DNA from: Pseudomonadota bacterium
Lineage (GTDB): Bacteria > Pseudomonadota > Alphaproteobacteria > Sphingomonadales > Govanellaceae
Direction of reading: 5' to 3'
Length of the DNA stretch: 64,000 nucleotides
NCBI GenBank assembly: GCA_003577275.1
Contig: QEVO01000001.1
Location: 186,001 to 250,000 of the forward strand
Shown here: positions 17,879 through 27,097 of the stretch, in pieces
Numbering within the stretch: the stretch's first letter is position 1
How the letters are laid out: each line of letters opens with the position of its first letter
Position numbers and translations under genes: made by a program
Notes under the pieces: generated by a model
What the model saw: only the letters and a program-made list of their open reading frames with translations
Databases searched by the model: none
Told to the model about the DNA's origin: nothing

Positions 17879-19366
17879 ATGGCGGAGCGTGAAAAAAACA
17901 AAGGCAAGATAAGGGATCATGATAAAGACAGCGATGTCCTGAAGGGAGCCGTGTCGCGCCGACATCTGCTGGCCGGCGCCGGCGCATCCGTACTCGCCGC
18001 TTCCGCGCTATCCAGCGCGCCGGGGCAGGCGTCGGAACGGGCAAAAGGAAGCGGTACTCGGGGTCATGTCATCATCGTCGGCGGCGGCTTCTGCGGCGTG
18101 ACGGCGGCGCGCGAACTGGGCGTCTTGGGATTTGACGTTACGCTCCTGGAAGCCCGCAACCGCTTGGGCGGCCGGACGTTCACCGCGGAGTTCGCCGGTG
18201 AGATGGTGGATATGGGCGGAACCTGGGTGCACTGGCTGCAACCCCATGTGTGGGCCGAAATCCGCCGCTACAACATGGATCTGGAAGAAACGCTGGGCGG
18301 CGTCGCCGACGATATCATTTATCTTGATTATCAAGGCAAGCGCCATACCGCCAAGTTCTCCGAGCTGTGGCCGACCCGCGAGGCTTTCGAAAAAGCCATC
18401 GCGACCTATTTCAAGGACGCCTACGAGATCATGCCGCGACCGGCCAGTCCGCTTGCGCATGATGGCTGGGTGAAGGCCGATAAATACTCCGTGCAAGACA
18501 AACTGGACAGCACCCGTCTCTCCCCGATCGACAAGATTTTCTGCGACACGTTTTTTACAACCTGCGGCGCCGCGCCGCCGGAACAAATCTCCTGGGTTGA
18601 CATGATGCGCTGGTATGCCCTTACCGGCTACAGCGGGATCGTCATGAATGACGCTGTTATACGTTTCAAGATCAAAGGCGGCACCAAGGCGCTGTTGGAT
18701 AAGATCGCCGCCGATTCAGGCGCCGATGTCCGTTTGTCGACACCTGTCTATAGGATCAATCAGCTTGAAAAAGGGGTTGAGGTCATCACCGATAGCGGCG
18801 AACGCCTGACGGCGGATGCGCTGATCTGCGCTATCCCGATGAACGTGCTGAAGGATGTGGAGTTCTCTCCCGCCCTCCTGGCGGCGAAACTGGAGGCGTC
18901 CAAGCAAACCCATGCCGGGCAGGGAACGAAGATGCACATCCAGCTTGATAAGGAGTATCCCATCTTCGGCGGTTGGGCGCCGGGCGGCAAGGCGCCGATG
19001 AATTATGTTTTGTGGGACAGCGCGAAAAACGGCCACACCCACCTTATTACCTTCGGTCCCAGCACGGAAACGCTGGACATGAACGACCAGGATGCCGTCG
19101 AGGCGGCGATACGCCAGTTCCTGCCCGACGCCAAGGTGACGCAGGCTTTCGGCTATGGCTGGAATGTCGATCCCTACTCCCAGGGCGTATGGTTTGTTTC
19201 ACGTCCGGGGCAGATGTCGAAGTTTATAGACGATATGCAAAAGTCCCAAGGGCACATTCATTTTGCCAACTCCGACTGGGCGAATGGATGGCGCGGCTTC
19301 ATTGATGGCGCCATCGAGCAGGGAATCATCGCGGCGCAGCGCGTCCGCCAACAATTGAGCGCGTAA
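17879..19366 (+). CDS. Tat-exported flavin amine oxidase/dehydrogenase, NicA2-like
   Basis: A 495-residue flavin monoamine-oxidase-family enzyme. The Tat signal is VSRRHLLAGAGASVLAASAL (twin Arg at 27-28). The FAD Rossmann motif is VGGGFCG with Glu91 as ribose ligand, followed by RLGGRTFT. The stretch GGTWVHWLQPHVWAEIRRY (113-131) closely resembles my recollection of nicotine oxidoreductase NicA2, a cytochrome-c-dependent amine dehydrogenase. The C-terminal flavin-site segment reads FANSDWANGWRGFIDGAIE, where most relatives have FAGxE(T/S)xNGW, an altered aromatic-cage region. The ATG follows AGGAGA. It is flanked by cytochrome c and a TonB receptor. Expected role: periplasmic oxidation of an amine, possibly cyclic; substrate unknown. 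Confidence 0.87.
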   Translation: MAEREKNKGKIRDHDKDSDVLKGAVSRRHLLAGAGASVLAASALSSAPGQASERAKGSGTRGHVIIVGGGFCGVTAARELGVLGFDVTLLEARNRLGGRTFTAEFAGEMVDMGGTWVHWLQPHVWAEIRRYNMDLEETLGGVADDIIYLDYQGKRHTAKFSELWPTREAFEKAIATYFKDAYEIMPRPASPLAHDGWVKADKYSVQDKLDSTRLSPIDKIFCDTFFTTCGAAPPEQISWVDMMRWYALTGYSGIVMNDAVIRFKIKGGTKALLDKIAADSGADVRLSTPVYRINQLEKGVEVITDSGERLTADALICAIPMNVLKDVEFSPALLAAKLEASKQTHAGQGTKMHIQLDKEYPIFGGWAPGGKAPMNYVLWDSAKNGHTHLITFGPSTETLDMNDQDAVEAAIRQFLPDAKVTQAFGYGWNVDPYSQGVWFVSRPGQMSKFIDDMQKSQGHIHFANSDWANGWRGFIDGAIEQGIIAAQRVRQQLSA

Positions 19367-19441
19367 GAAATCAGATGGGATGGTTGAAAATGAAAAAATA
19401 CCTGAACGGCATTAGGCAAATAAGGAAATAGGGAGGTGAAC

Positions 19442-21682
19442 ATGAAAATTCTTCGCAGTAAAACTTTGACGAGTGTGGCGGCGCTCGCCGGCGCGAGCGC
19501 CCTGTGGATTGGCAACGCCGGCGCGCAAGACCGCGGCGGCCTGTTGATCGAGGAGATCACCGTAACGGCGCAAAAGCGCGAGGAAAGCTTGAAGGATGTC
19601 TCGGTAGCGGTGACGGCTTTTTCCTCCGAGCAACTGAACAAGCTCGGCTTCAACCAAAGCTCCGACATTATCGCGCAAGTGCCGGGATTGGCGGTCAGCG
19701 CCGTATCGGGCAGCCCGTCCATCGTTCTGTTCAATATCCGCGGCGTCAATCAAAATGATTTCGCCGATCATCATGAAAGCCCGATCGCCATTTACGAGGA
19801 TGAAGCTTATGTCGCCTCCATGACGGCGGCGGGTTTCCCGCTGTTCGATCTTGATCGGGTGGAAACGCTGAAGGGTCCGCAGGGCACCGTGTTCGGTCGC
19901 AACGCCACCGGCGGATTGATCCACTTCATTACGCAAAAACCCTCGACGGAGGAGATAAATGGCTACGGCCGGTTCACGTACGGCAGCTATGACCAGATCG
20001 AGGTGGAAGGCGCCGTCAACTTGCCGATGGGCGACAAGGCGGCCTTTCGCGTGGCCGGCCTTACTCAGAATGCCGATGGTTATTACAAAAATCTGCTTGG
20101 TCCGGATCGCCATGAGCAGGATGTCATGGCGGTGCGCGGGCAGTTCTTGTTTCAGCCCAGCGAAGATCTGCGGGTGATCTTGAAGGGCCATTATACCGAG
20201 AACAACAACGAGAAAACCGGCGCCTATACTCAGCGGCCATCTGCGCCCACCGGCGAGCATGGTTATGGCGAACTCATCGGTCCGAATGACAACCCGTGGG
20301 GGACCTGCAATGGCTGCGATTTACTCGGCTATTTGCGGCCGAGCAATGATCCGCTGGTCAACGAGTATGATTTTGAAGGCTTCCTGGATCGAAAAATTTA
20401 CGGCGCCAGCGCGAATATCGTATTGGATAAAGGCGATTTCTCCATCGTCAGCTTGACCGACTATCGAAAGTCAGAGAAGGATTATGCCGAGGAAGTGGAT
20501 TCCTCGCCCAATCAGCTGCTGAACTTCGCCACCCTCGCCAATGTCGAAACATTTTCGCAGGAACTGCGCGTCAATGGCGAAGCGGAAAACCTGCGTTGGC
20601 TGGCCGGGGTGAATTATCTGAAGATCAAAGGCGATTACGGCAGTAAAATTTGGGATAGCAGCACTTTCGGCGGCATTGCCTCGCTCGATGGCTTGAGCTT
20701 TGATACCTATTCGTTCTGGGAACATGACAAAACGGCGTGGGCGGTGTTTGGTCAGGTGGAATATGATCTAAGTTCCCAACTGACGGCCATCGCCGGCGTG
20801 CGCTACACTAAAGACAAGGTTTCCCATACCTGGAATAATACCGTGGCGCTTGATCCATTCGGCTTTTTCGCTTTTCCGGGGGCGGTGTCGCAGTTCAGCG
20901 GCAAATCAAAAGACGACCTGATCGATTTCAAGGCGCTACTTGAATATCGTCCGGATGATCAGTGGATGCTTTATGCCGGCGTCACCCAAGGCTCGAAGGG
21001 AGCCGGCTTTAACGGCAGCTTCCAGCCCGACTTTGCAGCCACCATCCCCTTTGACCGGGAACAACTTCGCAACTATGAAATTGGCGCCAAGGGTTCCTTG
21101 TTCAACGGCGCTGCGTTTCTCACCAGCGCCTTGTTCTACTACGATTACAAGGACTACCAAGCCTTTGTGTTCAGTGGCTTGGTTCAGCGGGTGCAGAACG
21201 TAGACGCCACGGTCATCGGCGGTGAAATCGAGCTTCAGGCCCATCCCATGAAGGGACTGGATTTGAACTTCGGCGTGTCCTTCCTCTTTAAGGCCGAGGC
21301 CAAGAACGTCCTGCTGCCCGATGGCTTATTTGCAGACCAGACGCTGCCGATTGCGCCCGATGTGACCCTGAATGCGTTGGCGCGCTATTCCTGGGATGTG
21401 CCATTCGGCGTCGCTTCGGTGCAGGTCGACGGCTCCTATCAGGATACGGTCAATTACTCGATCATCAATCATCCGTCCACCGTTGGCGATTCTTATGCCC
21501 TGGTGAACGCCCGTATCAGTCTTGCCGGACAGGATGACACCTGGGAGATCGCCGGCTTCGTGCGTAATTTGACCGACAAGCGCTTCCAGACCTTCGCCCT
21601 CGACATCAGCAGCTTCGGCTTCACCCAGACCCAATGGGGCCGGCCGCGGTGGTGGGGGGCGGAGATCAACTATCGCTTCTAG
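19442..21682 (+). CDS. TonB-dependent outer-membrane receptor
   Basis: A 746-residue receptor. Signal peptide ALAGASALWIGNAGA, TonB box IEEITVTAQKREESLKDVSV, plug motifs NIRGVNQNDF and VETLKGPQGTVFGRN(A)TGG, and barrel ending WWGAEINYRF with the C-terminal Phe typical of outer-membrane insertion. The ATG at 19442 is preceded by GGGAGG; a GTG at 19436 overlaps that site and is unlikely. It follows the amine oxidase by 75 bases and is closed by a hairpin terminator, so it probably imports the substrate of that enzyme. Confidence 0.92.
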   Translation: MKILRSKTLTSVAALAGASALWIGNAGAQDRGGLLIEEITVTAQKREESLKDVSVAVTAFSSEQLNKLGFNQSSDIIAQVPGLAVSAVSGSPSIVLFNIRGVNQNDFADHHESPIAIYEDEAYVASMTAAGFPLFDLDRVETLKGPQGTVFGRNATGGLIHFITQKPSTEEINGYGRFTYGSYDQIEVEGAVNLPMGDKAAFRVAGLTQNADGYYKNLLGPDRHEQDVMAVRGQFLFQPSEDLRVILKGHYTENNNEKTGAYTQRPSAPTGEHGYGELIGPNDNPWGTCNGCDLLGYLRPSNDPLVNEYDFEGFLDRKIYGASANIVLDKGDFSIVSLTDYRKSEKDYAEEVDSSPNQLLNFATLANVETFSQELRVNGEAENLRWLAGVNYLKIKGDYGSKIWDSSTFGGIASLDGLSFDTYSFWEHDKTAWAVFGQVEYDLSSQLTAIAGVRYTKDKVSHTWNNTVALDPFGFFAFPGAVSQFSGKSKDDLIDFKALLEYRPDDQWMLYAGVTQGSKGAGFNGSFQPDFAATIPFDREQLRNYEIGAKGSLFNGAAFLTSALFYYDYKDYQAFVFSGLVQRVQNVDATVIGGEIELQAHPMKGLDLNFGVSFLFKAEAKNVLLPDGLFADQTLPIAPDVTLNALARYSWDVPFGVASVQVDGSYQDTVNYSIINHPSTVGDSYALVNARISLAGQDDTWEIAGFVRNLTDKRFQTFALDISSFGFTQTQWGRPRWWGAEINYRF

Positions 21683-21705
21683 CTGTTCTGGGAAAGTCTA
21701 TGGGG

Positions 21706-21736
21706 GTTAAGGCAGGCGTTCTGCCTTAACTCTTAT
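21706..21736 (+). terminator. Probable intrinsic terminator after receptor
   Basis: A perfect 10-bp stem GTTAAGGCAG / CTGCCTTAAC with a 5-base loop (21706-21730), followed by a short T-rich tail. It sits 24 bases after the receptor stop and before the CoA ligase, separating the amine oxidase operon from the next gene. The T tract is short, so termination may be partial. Confidence 0.65.
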
Positions 21737-21777
21737 TAGGCAAAAAGGCCGTCAACTAAACTTATCGCGTACAGGAC

Positions 21778-23394
21778 ATGGTAGCTAAATACGACGACGG
21801 ACTTGATAAATGCGGCGCCAATCATGCGCCATTATCCCCGGTATCCTTGGTGCGCCGGGCGGCGCAGGCTTACGCGGAACAGCCGGCGATCATCTTTGAA
21901 GGATCGACGCGGAGCTGGGGCGAAGTTTACGATCGTTGTTTAAGAATGGCCGCTGGGTTGCGCGCCAAAGGGGTTGGCAAGGATAGCACGGTGGCGGTGC
22001 TGTGCCGTAATCTGCCGGCGGCGGTGGAGCTGTCGTACGCCGTACCGATGTCCCGAGGGGTGTTGAACATGATCAACACGCGGCTGGGCGCGGACGATGT
22101 GGCCTATATCCTTGATCATGCCGAGGCGGAAATATTTTTTGTCGATACCGGTCTGGCGGACGTGGCGCGGCAGGCGTTGGCGCTGGCCAAGGTCAGACCG
22201 CAAATCATCCTTATTGATGGCGGCGATGGCGAGGACGCATCGGGCCTTGCCGGTCTTGCTTATGAAGAGGTCATCAAGGCGGCCGAACCGCTTGACGCCT
22301 GGGATACCATGCCGGATGACGAATGGGATGCGGTGGCGCTCAACTACACTTCGGGCACCACGGCCAGGCCAAAAGGCGTGGTCTATAGCCATCGCGGTTT
22401 GTACCTGACTTCCATCGGCACGGCGCTGGAATGGTCCATGCCGGCGCAGCCGCGCTATTTGTGGACCTTGCCGCTGTTTCACTGCAACGGCTGGTGCTTT
22501 CCGTGGGCGATTGCCGCCAAGGGCGGCGTCAACATCTGCCTGCGCGCGCCGGTGGCGGCGGATATTCTGCACGCCCTGCAGAGCGAAGGCGCAACCCACA
22601 TGTGCGGCGCGCCCATCGTGCTCAACATGGTCGCTACGCTGGCGCAAGAGCGCGGCGTGACGTTTTCTCCCCGCGTGCAGTTCATGGCCGGCGGCGCGGC
22701 GCCGCCGGCGGCGGTGCTGGCGCGCGCCGACGCGGTGGGCATCGACGTCACCCATGTGTACGGATTGACGGAAGTATACGGCCCGATGACGGTCTGCGCC
22801 TGGCGGCAAGAGTGGGACAAGCTGCCGGCGGAAGAACGCGCTCACCTGCGGGCGCGGCAGGGCGTCAATTACGTCATCGAAGAGGAATTAAGCGTTCGGG
22901 ATCCGGCGACGATGGCGGAAGTTCCGCCGGACGGCAAGACCATGGGCGAGATCATGTTCCGCGGCAACGCCGTCATGAAAGGCTACTTGAAAAACCCAGA
23001 CGCCACCGGCAGCGCATTCGCCGGCGGGCATTTCCGCTCGGGCGATCTTGGCGTGCGCCATCCTGACGGTCAGATAGAATTGAAGGATCGCTCCAAAGAT
23101 ATCATCATATCCGGCGGCGAGAATATTTCCTCCATTGAGGTGGAAGGCGTGATCTACAAGCATCCCGCCGTGTCCGAAGCCGCCGTTGTCGCCGGCCCCC
23201 ATGAGAAATGGGGGGAAACGCCCGTCGCCTTCGTGGAATTAAAGCAGGGCTTCGCCCTTACCGCCGATGAGCTGATTGCTTTTTGCCGGGAACGGCTTGC
23301 CCATTACAAGTGTCCGACGCGGGTCTTGTTCGAGGCGTTGCCCAAGACGTCCACCGGAAAAATTCAGAAAACCGAATTGCGCAAGCGCCTGTGA
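21778..23394 (+). CDS. AMP-forming acyl-CoA ligase (medium/long-chain type)
   Basis: A 538-residue ANL enzyme making an acyl-CoA. Motifs: NYTSGTTARPKGVVYSHRG (phosphate loop), WTLPLFHCNGWCFPW (typical of the plant-AAE/DmdB-like group), YGLTEVYGP, FRSGDLGVRHPDG, DRSKDIIISGGENISSIEVE, and the catalytic Lys in PKTSTGKIQKTELR. Its start follows ACAGGA closely. It is downstream of the receptor terminator and upstream of a secreted NTF2-fold protein. Which acid it activates is not evident; related enzymes act on medium-chain, branched or methylthio acids. Confidence 0.88.
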   Translation: MVAKYDDGLDKCGANHAPLSPVSLVRRAAQAYAEQPAIIFEGSTRSWGEVYDRCLRMAAGLRAKGVGKDSTVAVLCRNLPAAVELSYAVPMSRGVLNMINTRLGADDVAYILDHAEAEIFFVDTGLADVARQALALAKVRPQIILIDGGDGEDASGLAGLAYEEVIKAAEPLDAWDTMPDDEWDAVALNYTSGTTARPKGVVYSHRGLYLTSIGTALEWSMPAQPRYLWTLPLFHCNGWCFPWAIAAKGGVNICLRAPVAADILHALQSEGATHMCGAPIVLNMVATLAQERGVTFSPRVQFMAGGAAPPAAVLARADAVGIDVTHVYGLTEVYGPMTVCAWRQEWDKLPAEERAHLRARQGVNYVIEEELSVRDPATMAEVPPDGKTMGEIMFRGNAVMKGYLKNPDATGSAFAGGHFRSGDLGVRHPDGQIELKDRSKDIIISGGENISSIEVEGVIYKHPAVSEAAVVAGPHEKWGETPVAFVELKQGFALTADELIAFCRERLAHYKCPTRVLFEALPKTSTGKIQKTELRKRL

Positions 23395-23436
23395 CTTCTG
23401 GTTAGTGCGGATCATCGGACTATAAGAGGAGGTTTC

Positions 23437-23931
23437 ATGTTTATCCGAGCTTTCAGGACAGCCTTTTATCTGGTTTGCTTCGCCGTCGGCGCCGCCTTTG
23501 CCGGTTCGGCGTCCGCGAGCGACGCCACGCTGCACCAGACGCTCCAAGGGAAATTGGATCAGGCCTATGGCCCGATCTGGGCGACGGGCGATGCGGCGAA
23601 GTTCGTCAGCGAGTTTCTGACCGATGATGTGGTCATCACGGCGTCGGATAGCCCCACGGTGTGGGCAGGCAATGCTCAAAGCACGAAACTGATTGCGGAG
23701 CTGATTGCCGCCTATCCTCGCATCACGGCGACCGCCGTCTGGACCGCGCCCCTTGGCAGTGAGGCGGCGTATCAGTTCGTGGTGTTTCAGTTGATGCCTG
23801 CCGATGAGAAGGAAGCTCCTGTCACCGCCAAGTCGCTCTATGTCTGGGTCAAGACGGCAAACGGCTGGCGGGTTGCGGCGGATCATTACAGTTATGTCGG
23901 CATGGATACGCCCGCCATCGACGCCAAGTGA
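23437..23931 (+). CDS. Secreted NTF2/SnoaL-like protein
   Basis: A 164-residue protein with a signal peptide (AFYLVCFAVGAAFAGSASA) and one NTF2-like domain (LDQAYGPIWATGDAAKFVSE, then FLTDDVVITASDSPTVWAG, and a final VWVKTANGWRVAADHYSYV). A strong GAGGAGG site stands before the ATG. It converges on the E2 gene (27-base gap). It is the second secreted NTF2-fold protein here after 15249; the two are only distantly similar by eye. Possible roles include periplasmic ligand binding or an isomerase/cyclase-like reaction; none can be shown. Confidence 0.72.
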   Translation: MFIRAFRTAFYLVCFAVGAAFAGSASASDATLHQTLQGKLDQAYGPIWATGDAAKFVSEFLTDDVVITASDSPTVWAGNAQSTKLIAELIAAYPRITATAVWTAPLGSEAAYQFVVFQLMPADEKEAPVTAKSLYVWVKTANGWRVAADHYSYVGMDTPAIDAK

Positions 23932-23958
23932 CCTCTGCCGCGCCAGGGATAGATATCC

Positions 23959-25065
23959 TCATGGGGCGGATGCCGCTGATACGTGGGCGTTGATCAGGGA
24001 CGCCACCTTGGCGGGGGCTTCCAGGTGCGGCATGTGCCCCACCCGATCGAGCAGATGCAGGACGACGCCTTGCGGCGGCGTAAAGTTTTCGCCCAGCGGA
24101 CATATCCTGTCCTCTCGGCCGGCGATGATCTGAGTGGGAACCGATGGCGCTGCCGCCGGATCAGGCCGGCGCGATGCTTCATGGCTCATGACGGCGATTT
24201 TTCGCAGCGCGTCATCCGCCGCCTCGATGCGCTTGAAGCGCAGCACTTGCTCCACCATCTCGCGGCTGACCATGGCCGGATCGGCGAACAAACGCTGCAA
24301 CACCGTCTTGACCTCGGCGCGCCGCGCGGCGTCGAGAAAGTCGCGTATATAGTTTGCCTCGACCGGCGTCTCCTGGCCTGCGGTGCCGATCAGCGTCAGA
24401 CTCGCCACCCGCTGCGGCGCCTGTTCGGCCACCGCCATCGCCAGCACGCCGCCCCAGGAATGCCCCACGAGATGAACCCGCGCCAGACCCAGCGCATCCA
24501 TGAGCGCGAGGAGGATATCGCGAAAGAATTCAGGCGACGCCGATGCAATGGTTTTGCTGGAATCGCCATGACCCGGCAAATCAACGCTGATGACCCGCCG
24601 TTGCCGCGCCAATTCGCTTTGCACCAGACTCCAGCCGCGCCGGTCGCCGCCAAAGCCGTGCGCCAGCAGCAGCGGCGGGTCGCCCGCGCCGAACGACAGC
24701 AGACGGAGCGATTGCCCCAGCGCCGTCACCGTTTCGTCCTGGGTTGGCATTGCCGCCACGCTCTGCTTGGGAGCGGCAAAAGCCTGTACAAACGCCTCGA
24801 TATCGGCATCGGCCACGCCGTTTGGCGCCAGGACGCCAAGCAGCCCGCCGACCGGGACCATCACTCCTTCCGGCGCGATGCGTCGCCGCAAAACGGATTC
24901 CGCGCCCGCCTCCACGGGGGCAACCGCCTTTTCCGATTCGACCTCCACCAATTCGGTATTGGCATGCACCGCAGCGCCTTCGCCTACCAGCCAGCGCACG
25001 ACCTTGCCCTCAGTCATGTCGACGCCCCAGCGGGGCATCAGCAAAGGTGTAATGCCCTCGTTCAT
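23959..25065 (-). CDS. acoC: Acetoin/2-oxoacid dehydrogenase E2 component fused to alpha/beta-hydrolase
   Basis: A 368-residue AcoC-type protein. The N-terminal lipoyl domain carries the lipoylated Lys46 in VESEKAV. The C-terminal domain is an alpha/beta hydrolase: HGFGGDRRGW oxyanion loop, nucleophile Ser203 in GHSWGG, acid Asp319, and His344 in VGHMPH. This is the architecture of acetoin dehydrogenase E2, in which the hydrolase-like domain replaces the classical catalytic acetyltransferase core. It starts one base after the E1-beta stop. No E3 (dihydrolipoamide dehydrogenase) is encoded nearby. Because the substrate of this complex is uncertain, the gene name indicates architecture rather than proven acetoin use. 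Confidence 0.85.
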   Translation of the reverse strand: MNEGITPLLMPRWGVDMTEGKVVRWLVGEGAAVHANTELVEVESEKAVAPVEAGAESVLRRRIAPEGVMVPVGGLLGVLAPNGVADADIEAFVQAFAAPKQSVAAMPTQDETVTALGQSLRLLSFGAGDPPLLLAHGFGGDRRGWSLVQSELARQRRVISVDLPGHGDSSKTIASASPEFFRDILLALMDALGLARVHLVGHSWGGVLAMAVAEQAPQRVASLTLIGTAGQETPVEANYIRDFLDAARRAEVKTVLQRLFADPAMVSREMVEQVLRFKRIEAADDALRKIAVMSHEASRRPDPAAAPSVPTQIIAGREDRICPLGENFTPPQGVVLHLLDRVGHMPHLEAPAKVASLINAHVSAASAP

Positions 25066-25066
25066 C

Positions 25067-26074
25067 CTAGCGCTCCATCACCGATCGCACGGCGGCGATA
25101 ATGCGCGATGCATCGGGAACATAGCTCCGCTCAAGCTCAGGGGCCGCCGGCACCGGCGCGTAAGGCGGCGTCACCCGCCGGATCGGCGCGCGCAGGGCGT
25201 TGAACATTTCCTCGGCGACGATGGCGGCGATGTCGGACGCCGTGCCACAGCGCGGGCCCGCCTCATCGACGATGACCAACCGGCCGGTCGCTTCGACGCT
25301 GTCGAAAATAGTATCGGTATCAAGCGGCGTCGTGGTGCGCGGATCGATCAGATCGCAGTCAATGCCGTCTTCGCGCAAGGCGCGCACCGCTTCGGCGGCC
25401 ACGTGCACCATGCGCGACAGCGCCACCACGGTCACATCGCCGCCTTCCTCGACGATGCGCGCTTCGCCGAAGGGGATGGTGTAGCTCTCATCCGGCACGT
25501 CCTCGCGCAGCCGGTAAAGCAGACGATGCTCGCAAAAGATCACCGGATCATTGTCGCGAATGGCGGTCGCCAACAGGCCCTTGGCGTCATAGGCGGTCGC
25601 CGGCACCACCACCTTCAGGCCAGGAAAGTAGCTGAATAGGGGGTAAAGCGCCTGCGAGTGCTGCGAGCCGAGCTGCTGGCCGGCGCCGATGGTGGTGCGG
25701 ATGGTGAGCGGCACCTGGTCCTGGCCGCCGAAGGTGTAGCGGTACTTGGCCGCTTGGTTGAGGATCTGGTCGCAGCACACGCCGATGAAGTCGCAGAACA
25801 TCAGCTCCGCCACCGGCCGCAGACCGGCGGCGGCTGCGCCCACCGCCGCGCCGATGGAGGCCGCCTCGCTGACCGGCGTATCAAGCACGCGCTCGCGGCC
25901 GAATTTGCCGACCAGACCTTTGGTAACCGCCATCGGGCCGCCCCAGGCGTCATCCTCGCCGCCGCCACCCGCGCCGCCGGCCAGATCCTGGCCGATCAGC
26001 ACCACATCCGGATCGCGCTGCATCTCATGCTCAAGCGCCTCCCGAATGGCGGCGCGGTAACTTTTAACTGACAT
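25067..26074 (-). CDS. acoB: TPP-dependent dehydrogenase E1 component, beta subunit
   Basis: A 335-residue transketolase-like beta subunit of an acetoin or 2-oxoacid dehydrogenase (YRAAIREALEHEMQRDPDVV, then LIGQDLAGGAGGGGEDDAWG, and VLDTPVSEAASIGAAVGAA). The C-terminal transketolase domain follows (CDLIDPRTTTPLDTDTI). It forms an alpha2beta2 E1 with the gene upstream (14-base gap) and feeds the adjacent E2. Acetoin, pyruvate and branched 2-oxoacids are all possible substrates; the E2 type favours the acetoin-dehydrogenase group. Confidence 0.87.
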   Translation of the reverse strand: MSVKSYRAAIREALEHEMQRDPDVVLIGQDLAGGAGGGGEDDAWGGPMAVTKGLVGKFGRERVLDTPVSEAASIGAAVGAAAAGLRPVAELMFCDFIGVCCDQILNQAAKYRYTFGGQDQVPLTIRTTIGAGQQLGSQHSQALYPLFSYFPGLKVVVPATAYDAKGLLATAIRDNDPVIFCEHRLLYRLREDVPDESYTIPFGEARIVEEGGDVTVVALSRMVHVAAEAVRALREDGIDCDLIDPRTTTPLDTDTIFDSVEATGRLVIVDEAGPRCGTASDIAAIVAEEMFNALRAPIRRVTPPYAPVPAAPELERSYVPDASRIIAAVRSVMER

Positions 26075-26088
26075 GATGGCTATCCTTG

Positions 26089-27087
26089 TTATAGACCGCT
26101 GCGGTCGGCGTAGATGTCGCGCATCAACAACGCAGGATCCGGCGGCGGCGCCGCCGCGGCCTCTGCGAAGGCGCGATCGATGTCGACGCCGATCTCAGCA
26201 TCCATGGCATCGATTTCGGCAGTGGAGAACTGATATTCATCAATCATGCGCTGACGCAAGCGCGTCAAGCAATCACGGGTGCGGCGTAGCTCCGCGACCT
26301 CGCCGGGCGCGCGGTACTTCTGTGCGTCACCCTCATAATGGCCATAAAAGCGCGGCGCCATGATCTCAACGAGACTGGGGCCGCCGCCCGAGCGCGCGCA
26401 TTCAATGGCGACGCCGGCGGCTTCATGGACGGCGAAATAATCTGCGCCGTCGACCCGCGTCGACGGCATGCCAAAGGCCGGTCCACGGGCGGCAAGATTA
26501 TCGCCGGCGATGGCGTAGCTGGTGGCGGTGGCCTCGGCATAGCCATTATTTTCGATGGCGAACACCACCGGCAACTTCCACACCGACGCCAGATTGAAAC
26601 TCTCGGAAACCACGCCCTGATTGCACGCGCCATCGCCAAGCAGGGCCACCGCCACGCCGTTTTCCTGGCGATGACGGATGGCGAGCGCGCTGCCGCAAGC
26701 CAGAGCCGCGCCGCTGCCGACGCCGCCGTTGGCGCCGATGAGTCGCAAGCGGGCGTCATGCAGATGCGGCGAGCCACCCTTTCCCTGGCACAGGCCGCCG
26801 GCGCGCAGATAGATCTCCTTGGTAATGGCGATCAAGTCTGCGCCACGGGCAATCGCCGGACCGTGCGCGCGGTGGGTATTGTGCAGATAATCCTGCGCGC
26901 CCAAGTGGGCGCAGATCGCCGCAGCCGAGGCCTCCTGTCCGGCGTAGAGATGCACCGATGATGGGACGCGGCCGGCGGCGAACTCCGCGTGCAGCCGCTC
27001 CTCAAAACAGCGGATGCGCCGCATGGTGCGATAGGCGCCGCGCAACCCTTCGCGCGATGGCGCATATGGCGTGCTCAGTTCAGTCAT
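26089..27087 (-). CDS. acoA: TPP-dependent dehydrogenase E1 component, alpha subunit
   Basis: A 332-residue alpha subunit. The thiamine-diphosphate motif begins at GDGACNQG and ends at IENNGYAEAT, matching GDG-x(~25)-N. Upstream features SVHLYAGQEASAA, GKGGSPHLHD and NGGVGSGAALACG are standard for E1-alpha of the acetoin/pyruvate type. It lies 10 bases downstream of a TonB-dependent receptor gene on the same strand and begins a tight E1-alpha/E1-beta/E2 run. Cytoplasmic; catalyses decarboxylation or cleavage of the substrate and reductive acylation of lipoyl-E2. Confidence 0.88.
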   Translation of the reverse strand: MTELSTPYAPSREGLRGAYRTMRRIRCFEERLHAEFAAGRVPSSVHLYAGQEASAAAICAHLGAQDYLHNTHRAHGPAIARGADLIAITKEIYLRAGGLCQGKGGSPHLHDARLRLIGANGGVGSGAALACGSALAIRHRQENGVAVALLGDGACNQGVVSESFNLASVWKLPVVFAIENNGYAEATATSYAIAGDNLAARGPAFGMPSTRVDGADYFAVHEAAGVAIECARSGGGPSLVEIMAPRFYGHYEGDAQKYRAPGEVAELRRTRDCLTRLRQRMIDEYQFSTAEIDAMDAEIGVDIDRAFAEAAAAPPPDPALLMRDIYADRSGL

Positions 27088-27097
27088 CCCTTACCCA

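Noticed and set aside
24590..25639. 349-codon plus-strand frame opposite E2 and E1-beta
   Set aside because: Antisense to two strongly conserved genes, with low-complexity Arg/Pro-rich sequence.
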